DNA from: Blepharisma japonicum
Lineage: Eukaryota > Ciliophora > Heterotrichea > Heterotrichida > Blepharismidae
NCBI GenBank assembly: GCA_949751835.1
Contig: CATKHK010000018.1
Coordinates: 248,001-312,000, forward strand
DNA: 64,000 nt
Direction: 5' to 3'
A model generated the notes under the pieces. That model was not told the DNA's origin and ran no database searches. It saw nothing but the letters and a program-made list of their open reading frames with translations. This document shows positions 33,790 through 43,481 of the stretch, piece after piece. Each line of letters begins with the position of its first letter. Position 1 is the stretch's first letter. The position numbers and the translations under genes were made by a program.

Positions 33790-35184
33790 TTATTTATTTT
33801 TTCCAGAGTGAAAAGGTGAAATCCCTCCATATTTCTTTTTCAATCTTTCATACTCAAGCTGCTTTGCCAAAGTTTCTGTTTTTTTAGTATACTCACCACT
33901 AGGCTTTCGAGCCAAAGGCTTTATTAGAGTTATTTCTTTCTTCTTTAAGAATGGAGAGGTGCTATGAACTTGTGAGCTCTTCACAGAATTTGACTTTTTC
34001 ATAACATTGCTTTGATCTAGTGCTTTTGTTGCTCGTGATGTGATTTCTTTTAAATCTTTCAAAACATCTTGATAAATGAGCTGCTCATTTTGCAGACTTT
34101 CCCCCATGCCAGGACCAAAACTATTTGCTCTTTTTCCTAATTTTTTGGTTTCTTCTTCTGCACCTTGCTTATCATTGGTTGCAGCGGATGATACTTCAGT
34201 AGCTAATGATAGTCGGCCTGAAAATTGCTTTTCTAATTCTAATTTGAGGCTACTAATTTGGCTTTCCAATTGGGAGATATATATATCTTTGTCTTTTAAG
34301 CAATATTTCAAATCTTTAATTGCATCTCCTTGAAGAATATTTTGATTTTCTATTAAATCTGGCTGAATTTTCATAGTATGGCATTCCATTGAATTCTTTT
34401 CTTCTAGAGATTTTACTGTGGAATTAAGATTCATTATTTCATTTTCCAATTTTTCTTGTTTTGTTCTATATCTATAAATTCGAGAACGAATAATTTCTAG
34501 CTTGCTGGAAATGTGATTAAACAAATGAGGCCTAGCAATTTTACTTCGATTAGTATTTTCTTCATCTTCGCTAATATTTTCAACTGATTCCAATATTTTT
34601 ATCATTTCTTCTTCTATTGCTTTTAAATTTTTCTGAAGCAAACTTGCTTCAGATTTATGCCTTATCTGCTCTTGTAAAGAATGCTGCAATTCTTTAGAGT
34701 TTTGTTGAATCTCAAAAATTAATTGTTTATTTTCCTTTGTATATCTTTCACATTCAATTTTATATAGATCTAATGACTGCTTTAGGCAATCAATTTCATC
34801 TTTCATTAATTTGATAGAATTTCCTGGCTTAATCTCAATAATTGATTCTGTTGCAATATTCAATGTGCCAGTTATTTGCATTGGCAATTTACTGTCTCTT
34901 TTCAATGTATTTATGTTTGACTCTGTATTAGGAGTTTGAGGAAGATATTCAATAAAATTTTCATACTCTAAGCACTGAGAAATTTCTTGTTTGCTTTGGT
35001 TTTGAATGTAAAGATTTTCTGCATTCGAATCGAGCTCATCTTCTGTAAATGCTATAGAATTTTTATGAGAACTTAAAGAGCCTGATGGAAAATAAAAGAT
35101 TTTGTGTTGAATAGGAGAATATGATGTATTTATTTTAAGAGTAGAGTGAAGTCGCTTTGAATCTAAATCAGCGTCTTCATCCAT
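33790..35184 (-). CDS. Coiled-coil protein, unknown
   Basis: The 464-residue protein has a Ser/Asn-rich N-terminal 120 residues, a coiled coil at about 120-330 (KLMKDEIDCLKQSLDLYK and later heptads), and a basic Ser/Lys-rich C-terminus with SPFLKKKE and KKYGGISPFHSG. No TGA or intron. The type is common among basal-body and cytoskeletal proteins of ciliates, but I cannot name a family. It diverges from the FG/BTB gene across 364 bases. Confidence 0.78.
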   Translation of the reverse strand: MDEDADLDSKRLHSTLKINTSYSPIQHKIFYFPSGSLSSHKNSIAFTEDELDSNAENLYIQNQSKQEISQCLEYENFIEYLPQTPNTESNINTLKRDSKLPMQITGTLNIATESIIEIKPGNSIKLMKDEIDCLKQSLDLYKIECERYTKENKQLIFEIQQNSKELQHSLQEQIRHKSEASLLQKNLKAIEEEMIKILESVENISEDEENTNRSKIARPHLFNHISSKLEIIRSRIYRYRTKQEKLENEIMNLNSTVKSLEEKNSMECHTMKIQPDLIENQNILQGDAIKDLKYCLKDKDIYISQLESQISSLKLELEKQFSGRLSLATEVSSAATNDKQGAEEETKKLGKRANSFGPGMGESLQNEQLIYQDVLKDLKEITSRATKALDQSNVMKKSNSVKSSQVHSTSPFLKKKEITLIKPLARKPSGEYTKKTETLAKQLEYERLKKKYGGISPFHSGKNK

Positions 35185-35548
35185 CTTTAACTTATTCCAG
35201 GTATTTTAAAAGTATATCTACACTAAATAAAGCAATTATTGCTAAATTCATATTTCACATATGAATAATATTTTAATTATGCTTAATTGTCTAGTACATG
35301 TTGATATCCTATAGCAGAAATTTTTATATTTATAAAACTGTTAATTAAGAAAATGATACATAATTTTTGATTCTGATAACAAATTTTAGCAAATTTTAGC
35401 AAATAAGATATTAGAAGCTTCGGATTAATTTGAAAATTTATTTTACTTAAATATCAAACATTTTTGGTATTTTCAAATCTCCATTTTTCCTATTTTTCCT
35501 ATTATCGTATCTGCTCTTTTCTTTTTAAAAATAGATTTTTGATAATAA
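35185..35548. promoter_or_regulatory. Divergent upstream region
   Basis: A 364-base AT-rich spacer separates the starts of the coiled-coil gene and the FG/BTB gene. A short direct repeat (AAATTTTAGC, twice) occurs near 35380-35400. No open frame. Confidence 0.45.
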
Positions 35549-36733
35549 ATGTCATTTGGTTTTGGACAATCTCAGCCTCAGAGTCAGCCTCAACCTCTAT
35601 CTAACACGCTGTTTAATCAATCTGCTAACAATATTCCTCCTCAACAACCATCATTTTTCAATGCCTCTCAACAACCGCAGGCTACTTCCAACTTATTCTC
35701 CAATACTTGTCAGCAATCTTCACAATCAGGATCATTATTTGGAAGTGCCTCAAGCTATCCTCAAAGCTCTTTACAGCAACCTCAATGTCTCCCTGCAACT
35801 TCTTCTATTCCTCTTCAAAACCAGCAAGCAAGCAGCCCTTTCAGCTTTTCAAACGCTACTCCTCAACCTCCTCAGCCTAGCTCTTTATTTGCATCTCCAT
35901 CAATTCAAGAGGATCCTATCTCATTAGTTCATCCACCTCAAGCTAAAATCCAGCTTAATTTTACTAACGACAGTCAAAGTTTGCTAAATGCCAAGCCATA
36001 TGGGCTAAATATTGCTATTGGCACATCAGAAAAACCTGCTGATTTTACTATTGTGGTGAATGATACAGACACTTTTAAGCTTTCTTCAGAAATTCTAAAA
36101 GAAAGATCTAACTTCTTTAAAAGAGAACTTGAAGGAAAAGAGATAGAAAATTTAAAGCTGGAAATAAATATTCCGTTTCCGAATATGCTTCTTGACTTTT
36201 TCTTATGGCTGCATTATCAAGATCAAGGGAAATTGTTGCAAAAAATTCACTTCTTGCATGAGATGCTTGAGGTCTATGCAATTGGAAGGATTTTTCAAGT
36301 GAAGGCTGAGCTTGGACTAGGAGAGTTGCTATTGAGAAATAGAAATATATCTAGTGCTTCCAGCTTCCAGCAGCTTCCAGATGTATGGGATAGGAAATAC
36401 ATTGATTTCAAATTTGTGATTAAAATGTTAAACCAATCTGTAATGGCATTTGGAGGATTCGGAGGATTTGGTGTTAGTCTTTTTGGAGGAGTTGTTGATG
36501 ATGGGAAAATTTATTATGTCTTTGATTGGCTTGGAGAAAAAAGCTGTTATAACGAAGAAGATATTGAGGACTTGAAAAACTCAGATGACTTCAAAAACAT
36601 GGGAGAAGAATTAGAAAGAAACAACTATATGCCAAGAAATATTAATTCATATGCTCAACTAGCTAAAAGATACCCAGTTGCAATTCAAACTATCAGTGTT
36701 GCAAGACTTCTGAAAGGAATTAATCTGATCTAA
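35549..36733 (+). CDS. FG-repeat/BTB-domain protein
   Basis: The 394-residue protein joins two unlike parts. Residues 1-140 are Gln/Pro/Ser-rich with FGFG, SLFGS, PSFF, PFSF and SLFA motifs, as in FG nucleoporins. Residues about 165-265 are a BTB/POZ-like domain (DFTIVVNDTDTFKLSSEILKERS). A C-terminal 120-residue region has FGGFGGFGVSLFGG within an otherwise folded-looking segment. The FG part suggests nuclear-pore localisation or transport-factor contact, and BTB domains dimerise or bind cullin 3. I do not know this combination as a named family. No introns, no TGA. Confidence 0.75.
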   Translation: MSFGFGQSQPQSQPQPLSNTLFNQSANNIPPQQPSFFNASQQPQATSNLFSNTCQQSSQSGSLFGSASSYPQSSLQQPQCLPATSSIPLQNQQASSPFSFSNATPQPPQPSSLFASPSIQEDPISLVHPPQAKIQLNFTNDSQSLLNAKPYGLNIAIGTSEKPADFTIVVNDTDTFKLSSEILKERSNFFKRELEGKEIENLKLEINIPFPNMLLDFFLWLHYQDQGKLLQKIHFLHEMLEVYAIGRIFQVKAELGLGELLLRNRNISSASSFQQLPDVWDRKYIDFKFVIKMLNQSVMAFGGFGGFGVSLFGGVVDDGKIYYVFDWLGEKSCYNEEDIEDLKNSDDFKNMGEELERNNYMPRNINSYAQLAKRYPVAIQTISVARLLKGINLI

Positions 36734-36852
36734 ATCAAATAATTAATAATTAGACATTTAATAGTTAAAATTTATTAAAATTTACTTATAATAGTAGTGT
36801 TTAGATATAAAGCTCTATATTGATAAAAAATTATCACAAATATTAATTCAAA

Positions 36853-37239
36853 ATGGGGGAACCAAGAGAATTCCAAGCAGTCACAAAAATCCTCAACTCA
36901 ATGGTCGATTCTTACTCAGAAGATGTCCCATTTCTACTCCATGAATTTTTCGACCGATACATCCACGAAATCTTATCAGGCGCCAAAATCCATGCAGACC
37001 GGCGAAATGACACAATTCAGCCTCGTGATATTAAAGTATCTATAGATTTTCGCACCAAATTTGCATTTAAAACTAGGATGTCCAAGCCAGAGCTTCAAAA
37101 TTTGGCTGAACAAAGAAACAAAATAAAGCTTCCAATCCCAGGTGACCGAACAGGAATTTTATTGCCATCTGAGGAGCATTGTTTACTATCAAAAAATTAT
37201 CAGTTAATAAGAGACAATGACATGAATTTAGATTTTTAA
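36853..37239 (+). CDS. TAF9: TFIID/SAGA subunit TAF9
   Basis: The 128-residue protein has a histone-fold domain at about 8-75 (FLLHEFFDRYIHEIL, TIQPRDIKVSIDF). It is followed by the TAF9 signature LAEQRNKIKLPI and the C-terminal LPSEEHCLLSKNYQLI. This tail separates TAF9 from histones and other TAFs. TAF9 pairs with TAF6 in TFIID and SAGA to support Pol II initiation. It is shorter than animal TAF9 (about 264) because the disordered C-terminus is absent. Its stop is 18 nt from the stop of the convergent gene. Confidence 0.9.
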   Translation: MGEPREFQAVTKILNSMVDSYSEDVPFLLHEFFDRYIHEILSGAKIHADRRNDTIQPRDIKVSIDFRTKFAFKTRMSKPELQNLAEQRNKIKLPIPGDRTGILLPSEEHCLLSKNYQLIRDNDMNLDF

Positions 37240-37257
37240 GTAAAATTAATGAAGATT

Positions 37258-37650
37258 TTATTTTGAATTTTTAATGTTCTCTACATATGCTTGTAGTTCA
37301 TCTTTTCTCCTTAAAGAAATCTGCATTATAAGCTCATGATACGTAGACATTAAAGGATTTATATAATATCCAGCTCCTATTGCTCCATAAAGCATCAAAA
37401 TTCTCATTATGATTTCAGTAAATGGGAAATTTTGCCTATATCGAAATTTGTAAAGTGCTCATGGTGGTATAATGGCTGCTAAAACCTGACATATGCGAGA
37501 GCTCATCATTATACCTTTCTCAGCTTCTTTGAGAGCAGGGTATGCAGGATCGTTTTCTAAGTTGATTTTGTTTTCTTTTAGTGCTGCTTTCAATGCTAAA
37601 CTTGCTTGAAAATGTGTAAATTTATCCTTATCTTCTGTCTTATCAACCAT
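37258..37650 (-). CDS. Small membrane protein, unknown
   Basis: Reading TGA at 37459-37461 as Trp64 extends the frame to a TAA at 37258, giving 130 residues. The first 45 residues are polar. A short hydrophobic stretch (ICQVLAAIIPPW) and a longer one (IIMRILMLYGAIGAGYYI) follow, then a charged C-terminus. The layout would suit a small mitochondrial or ER membrane protein. No family recognised. Start ATG at 37650. Confidence 0.65.
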
Positions 37651-37728
37651 TTTATAGTTAATTAATAAAAATAATTAAAGAAGAAAGCTTATAAGCAAAA
37701 ATGCAGGATCTTTGTAATAAAATGATGA

Positions 37729-38361
37729 TTAATAAATAAATGGAATTATTATCTTCCTATTTGGGTATTTTGGCTTGTCTTTTTCTCCATTAAACTGTTT
37801 TATATAGTTCATATGTTTTGATTTTCCCCAAGTAGTAGTAATCAATAAAGCTGTCATTAAAAACATTAAGGAGTACATAGTTTGAGATGCAATATAGAAT
37901 CCTAGCCAAGTCAATAGCTCGAAAAAATAATGTGGGCATGATACATATTCAAATAAAAACCCTGTTGGTATCAATTTAACACCACTATTAGCCTTTTTAA
38001 ATGATCTTAGTTGGAGATGGACATATGTGTTGCAGATAAGTCCAAGTGAAAAAATAATAATTCCTACTATAATAATCCAATTATCAGGTCTTATGAACTC
38101 AGGAGTATAGATTTCATTAGAAATGTTTGAAGAAAAAGACCACAAATAAGTCCATTCCATAAAAAACATAAATAGATTTGTGTCTTGTTGATTTGATCTA
38201 ATGTGTATGAAAAGAGCATCAATTGACCTTTTCAGCATATACCCAATTCACATAGAAAAATACTCAATCTCCAAAATTTTGCCTTTTCTATAAGCAACAT
38301 TTGTCCAGATATAAGCAGCCACTATAAAGCCTATAGTTGGCAATATTTTTTCCTTTGTCAT
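37729..38361 (-). CDS. Steroid 5-alpha-reductase-fold enoyl reductase, TECR-like
   Basis: The 210-residue polytopic protein matches the C-terminal catalytic half of very-long-chain enoyl-CoA reductase (TECR/Tsc13). The key block is GFLFEYVSCPHYFFELLTWLGF with the following WGKSKHMNYIKQF, close to the NADPH-binding C-terminus of that family. TGA at 38248-38250 is Trp38. TECR completes each cycle of fatty-acid elongation at the ER. It is shorter than TECR (about 300) and lacks the ubiquitin-like N-terminus. A stop lies just upstream of the ATG at 38361, so no extension is visible. Polyprenol or steroid reductases share the fold. COMMD4 ends 39 nt upstream. Confidence 0.78.
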
Positions 38362-38400
38362 TAATTAAATAATTATTAAAGATTTTTGTAAATCACGCTC

Positions 38401-39016
38401 TTAATTTAACTCAGCTGGTCTACTTATTTTTTCCATCAGATTTTTAGCTCTTGAAAGCTCTTGAATTAATAAATTTAGCTGTGGAGCTGATAAGCATAGT
38501 GGATGCCTTTGAAGATCAGATGTTGTAACTATAATTGATGCGTCTGCAGACTTTGTTCTTAAGTCTAAATCGATTTTCCAACTGATATTTTCAACTTTTG
38601 AAACTATCTTAAAATTTACCTCTTAAAAAGCTGTTTTCTAATGATCTTTGCATGTTGTTGAGATGATCTCCATAAGTTTTGCTGAGAGCTAAAGCATTTT
38701 CTAGAGGAAGTCCAAGTTGTCCTATTTCATCATTTAAGATATTTGAGGTAACGCTGAATTTTGCAGCTGTGGAGAATATGAAATGGATTGATGCCAGGGC
38801 AGATTGAATTTCTTCTTTGCTTAGGCCGCAGTCTGAAGATAGTTTCCAAGCTTTCTCCATGTCAAATTTATTCTCTGAAATTTGCTTTGCAATTATTGTT
38901 GATATCAACTTTATTCTGACAGCAGTCTATTTAGCAAATACAATTCTTGATAACTGATTAACCTCTGCTAAAAGCCACTCTGGAGGCTCTATATCTCCAC
39001 AAAACTTGAACCTCAT
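38401..39016 (-). CDS. COMMD4: COMM domain-containing protein 4
   Basis: Three exons give 194 residues: 39016-38942, 38926-38620 and 38603-38401. They are split by a 15-nt intron at 38927-38941 (phase 0) and a 16-nt intron at 38604-38619 (phase 1). The N-terminus MRFKFCGDIEPPEWLLAEV is close to COMMD4. A HN helical domain follows (HFIFSTAAKFSV, IGQLGLPLENA), then the COMM domain at about 125-190 with VSKVENISWKIDLDL and LLIQELSRAKNLM. COMMD proteins form the Commander complex for endosomal recycling. Length matches human COMMD4 (199). Without both introns the frame is broken, which supports them. Confidence 0.92.
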
Positions 39017-39328
39017 TTTTTGCTAATGAATAAAATTATTTCTCTCACAAAAAATTGCAAATTAATTAATAATTATAAACATCGGCTATATCCAAAATAT
39101 CAAGCAATAATTTAAACATAAAGTTGCAGCAACATGAGGAAAGTTGTAGTTTTTTACATAAAGAAAATCCAATTTTTGGAAAATAGAAAGGGACTTATTG
39201 AAAATCATAAAAATATCTAGAACTTGAAGCCAATAATCTCAGCTAATTTTAAAAACTGTTAAAGATGCTACCATTCAAGATGTTTTAAGCAACTTTAAAT
39301 TAAAAATACTTTTTATTAAACTCTTAGC
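39017..39328. promoter_or_regulatory. Divergent upstream region of COMMD4 and the MAK-type kinase
   Basis: A 312-base AT-rich spacer between divergent start codons. No gene or clear motif. Confidence 0.45.
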
Positions 39329-40450
39329 ATGGAGCGATACAAAATTATAAAAACGCTAGGGGATGGGACTTTTGGATCTGTCTATAAAGCAGTTGTAAAA
39401 GGAACTAATGAAGTCGTAGCTATCAAAAGAATGAAAAAAAAATTTTACAGCTGAGAAGAATGTCTAGAGCTAAGAGAAATCAAAGTATTACGAAAATTGA
39501 CTCATCCCAATGTTGTCAGACTAAAAGAAGTTATTAGAGCAAACGATGATTTGCATCTAGTTTTTGAATTCTGTGAGAAAGATGTGGTTCACTTAATGAC
39601 TGAACAAGGATCTCCTTGTTCTGATATGCAAGTGAGAGATATCATTGGACAGATCTTGAATGGGCTTTCTGCGCTGCATAAAAGCGGATTTTTTCATAGG
39701 GATATGAAACCTGACAATATTTTGGTAAATGAAGGGGTTTTTAAAATAGCAGATTATGGGCTGGCAAAAGAAATCAGAAGCCAACCTCCTTATACAGATT
39801 ATGTAGCAACTCGCTGGTATCGAGCTCCAGAAATTTTGCTACACAGCCGAAGATACAATTGGCAAGTAGATATATATGCGGTCGGTTGCATAATGGCTGA
39901 GCTCTACATGATGCGACCATTATTCCCCGGCACAAACGAAGTAGATCAGTTAAACCGTATATGTTCAGTCCTAGGGACTCCACATGATTGAATTGATGGG
40001 CAAAGACTTGCATCTCAAGTCAGCTACTGCTTTCCTCAGTACATTCCTATGCCTTTACAAGAATTAATGCCAAATGCATCTCCAGATGCAATTCATTTTA
40101 TACAGCAAGTCCTTGCATGGGATCCCGCAAATCGACCTTCAGCTGATCAGTGTTTGCAACATCCGTTTTTTACTGAAAACCATAGGACGCTTAATCACAA
40201 TGCTAGCTTTTTAGATGTCCCCAAAGCTGAAAACAATCGACATCATTCCTTGTCTTCAGAATCTCAGCATACGCTTACTGAAGGATTACATACAAGATCA
40301 GGGATTTTGATTGGGATTGGAGAAGCAAGAAATCCACCACCAAGCATTGTGACGAGTAGAGCTAAACTTGGGGGAGGACTAGGACAGTTCGGAGCGAGCT
40401 TAATTGGGAAGCAAAATGGAGGAATTGGGATGGGAAGGCATAAGTTCTAA
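39329..40450 (+). CDS. RCK-family kinase (MAK/ICK/LF4 type)
   Basis: The 373-residue kinase has [11 protein letters not shown] near the start, [16 protein letters not shown] (with TGA at 39452 as Trp42), HRDMKPDN (from His123) and the TDY activation motif (156-158) followed by [16 protein letters not shown] with this flank marks the MAK/ICK/LF4 kinases that limit cilium length. A second TGA at 39989 is Trp221 (TPHDW). The tail of about 90 residues is short for the family and ends in a Gly-rich segment (LGGGLGQFG). A role in ciliary length or intraflagellar transport is inferred from the family. Confidence 0.92.
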
Positions 40451-40757
40451 GTAGCAATGTTATAAATAAGTATATCGAGACATAGATAATAAGCATGATA
40501 TGATAAGAATTTAAATTTAAAATGGGTACTTAGAGATTAGCAATAATAAGCATTTATTACACTTAAAATAATTAAGCATGATAATGTTTCATAATGAGCC
40601 ATAATTATGTTGAAATTATTAGAATACCTAAGTTATTTAAATATTGAATTAACTTTCAAAATTAAATAGGGGGCATTTCCTATTATAAAATTAAACTATA
40701 TTATCCATATTTTATCCATTAAAGTCCAATTCTTTGCAGTTCTTAATATAATTAAAT
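40451..40757. other. Intergenic spacer
   Basis: A 307-base AT-rich gap between two plus-strand genes. I see nothing in it beyond presumed promoter sequence. Confidence 0.55.
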
Positions 40758-41276
40758 ATGGCATCAAAAGCAGGGGGACATATGTTAAGTACAGCCTGTG
40801 AAGGCTGCAAAGATCCAGTGAAACGCGCAATCCTATATTCAAAGCAGTCCACTTCTCTTTGTACAAGATGCAAAGCAAATGCATCAGGAAAATCTTCTTA
40901 TGACTATTTTGAGCATGCTGAAAGAGAGGTGGAAAGAGAAAAAGCCTGAAGAAGAAAAAGAATAAGACAATTCGATTCATGCTCAAAGCTAAGAAAATAC
41001 GCCTTACTTCTCTCAGAGCAAGTCGGCAGCAAGTATCTCGCAGACGTTATCAAGATCGCAAGAAGAGACTATAAACTGATAGAAAAACTGGTAGCGCTTC
41101 ATAAAACCACACCAACTGAGCATAAGATGAACTTGGCGAGGGCAGTAAAAGTATGCTACAGTAGGGACTATACATTGGAGCAGGTGAACACTTATTTGAG
41201 ACCAAAGGGGTATCCTTATGAAAACGTGGCGATTATGTTTCAAGAGCTTTATGACAATTATATCAGTAGAAAGTAA
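40758..41276 (+). CDS. Small protein with a Cys-pair motif, unknown
   Basis: TGA at 40947-40949 read as Trp64 gives 172 residues ending at TAA 41274-41276. The N-terminal 45 residues hold CEGCKDP and CTRCKA, a likely single four-Cys zinc site. A charged helix follows (HAEREVEREKAWRRKR), then helical sequence to the end (YLADVIKIARRDYKLIEKL, YDNYISRK). The composition is less AT-rich in its 3' half than the neighbours. No family recognised. The stop is 23 nt from that of the convergent gene. Confidence 0.7.
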
Positions 41277-41299
41277 GCAAAAATTAATAGATTATTTAG

Positions 41300-43108
41300 T
41301 TACAGCTGACGCTTGCTAGGCTCTGTATTGTGGGCTGTGTAGGATTCAGATTTTTTCTTAGATCTGGCCTCAGTGTTAGCTCCTCGAAGCATTTCTTTTA
41401 ATAAAGTTATTTGGCGATCTTTTTCATCGAGCTCTTTGCTGACTTTGCTTAAGATGTCTCCTTCAATAGTTTTCATTTTGGAATAAGCTTTTTGGAGGCT
41501 GTCGTTTTTAATTTGGAGCTCAGATTCCAGTTTGGCAATTTCTTTGTGTTTAGCAATAACTTCTGTGTCTTTTTTATATATTTCTTCTCTAAGAGTTTGC
41601 AACTGAAACAGTGTCTTTTTTATTTTATTTTCTCTTTGATTATCAGCTCCATTACTTTTCTTTTCAATGACGACGCTTGAATATTTTGCTTTCCACTGTG
41701 AAGCTTCCCTTCTTAGCTCTTCTTCTTTTGCTAGTTGTTCCTTTCCTCTTTTAATTAAAGTATCCACTCTATTATTTATATTTGCTAGTTTTGTCAGTGT
41801 TTTTTGTAGTTCAGCTTCTTTTTTTTCATTTTCGTGCCTTGCGATATCTAATTTGTCTCTAAATGCATCATTTTGTTCTTTCATGATATCTGCATGCTTT
41901 CTTATTTTGTTTGCATTATCTTCATACTCGATTCTCATTTTTTTCATAGTGTTTTCTAGTCCTTCTATTTGATTTAAAAGAGGAGTTTGCGAGGTTAAAG
42001 CAGTTTTCATATTATCGTTCATTATTTTAAGTTGTTCTTCAAGATGCACTACTCTTTCCCTAACAGATTCTTCAGTATCATTTACACTGAAACTTTTCGG
42101 TATATGCTTAATAAGCATCGATTTCATCTCGTTTAGATCTTTCTCAATATTTTTCAAAAACATTACTAATCCTTCATGTTCTGGGTTTTCCACATCTAAT
42201 TGATTTATTTGTCCACTTATATTATCCTCTGCTTCTTTGATTTTGTCTTTTACATCCTCTACAACTTTTAAATAATTTTTCATATCTTCTTGTTGTGTTA
42301 ACAGTTTAGCATTGCTTTTCTGCAATCTAGTTTGTTCTGACATATATTGTGCTATAGTATTTTCAAAATCTTCTACATTATCTGCTTTTACTTTAGCTTC
42401 ATAATATCTTTTAGTGGTTTCTTCCATATCTGCGTTCATTTTATCGATTTTATCATGCAAATCTTTATTAAGTGTAGTCATTTGGTCGATGATTTTTGAT
42501 ATTTGGATAATATCAGATTTAATAGCGTTTACTTCGTTTTGCTTGCTGGATACTTGGGCTCTGCAAGCTTCAAGCTCTTCTGTGACTGCTTCTTGAAGAA
42601 GCTGAAGGGATTCTTTTTCATCTTTTCATTCTTCTTTACTTTTATCAAATTCTAGTTTCAAGTCAAAATTTTTTTTCTCCTCATTAAGTTTCAGGATTTT
42701 TTCAGCTTGCAACTCTTCTTCAAGTCTTTCAGCTTCAATTGCGTGCTCTTTAGCTTGCTTTCTTTTTTCATCGCTTACTTTTAAGCTTGTTTTTAAAGCT
42801 AAAATTGTTTTATTTAGCTCATTGATATGCTTATCTCTTGCTTGAATTTGCAATTCAAGATCTTTATCAATATTTTCTGTTTTTGAATTTAATAAATTAA
42901 GAATTCTTTGCTTTGAAACTACTAAGTTTTCAATATTAAGAATTTGGTCAGGAATCCAAAAATCAAATTTTTCTTTTGGAGTTTCTGTTTTGAGATTAAC
43001 TGGAGTAAGGTTTCTCTGGCTTTTTAATTTTGTTACTGGAGATCTTCTAGCAGCAGGAGAAGGCATTTCTGATGACGAGTTTACTAGATCCCTTCTTGTT
43101 TTCTTCAT
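41300..43108 (-). CDS. Long coiled-coil protein, unknown
   Basis: TGA at 42626-42628 (Trp161) joins the frame into 602 residues. After a basic Ser/Pro-rich N-terminus (1-45) and a short segment with FDFWIPDQIL, almost all of residues 80-590 is heptad-rich coiled coil. The last 20 residues are basic (EARSKKKSESY). Such proteins are common in basal bodies, striated roots and the ciliate cortex. No specific family can be named. Confidence 0.8.
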
Positions 43109-43481
43109 TATTATTAAATAACTGTTTATGGGTAATAAAAGATATTAAATAAAATCTCAGCTGTCTTTTTAAAGTTAAGTTAAATTAGAAAACTTTTTAT
43201 CAATATATGGATAGCAAAAACTAAATTTTTATAAATAAATTATAATTATTTTATGCATATTATTTAAGTTTAAAAAATAACTTAGTATTTTAAAGTTACG
43301 CAGATATACAATAAAAACATAAAAAGCATGAAACACCATAGATTCTTATACATTTTAGAGAAGCAATGCTATATCCATTCCCATAATCCTTCAAACAGTC
43401 TTAAATTATTATTTGAATTTCAAAAAGTAATTTAATTTAATTTCAATTTTATTGGCCATTGAGCCATTTATATATAAATCC
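43109..43481. promoter_or_regulatory. Divergent upstream region
   Basis: A 373-base AT-rich spacer between the long coiled-coil gene and the large F-x-P-motif gene. The frame of the latter stays open for 30 bases upstream of its ATG without another Met. No other signal. Confidence 0.45.
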
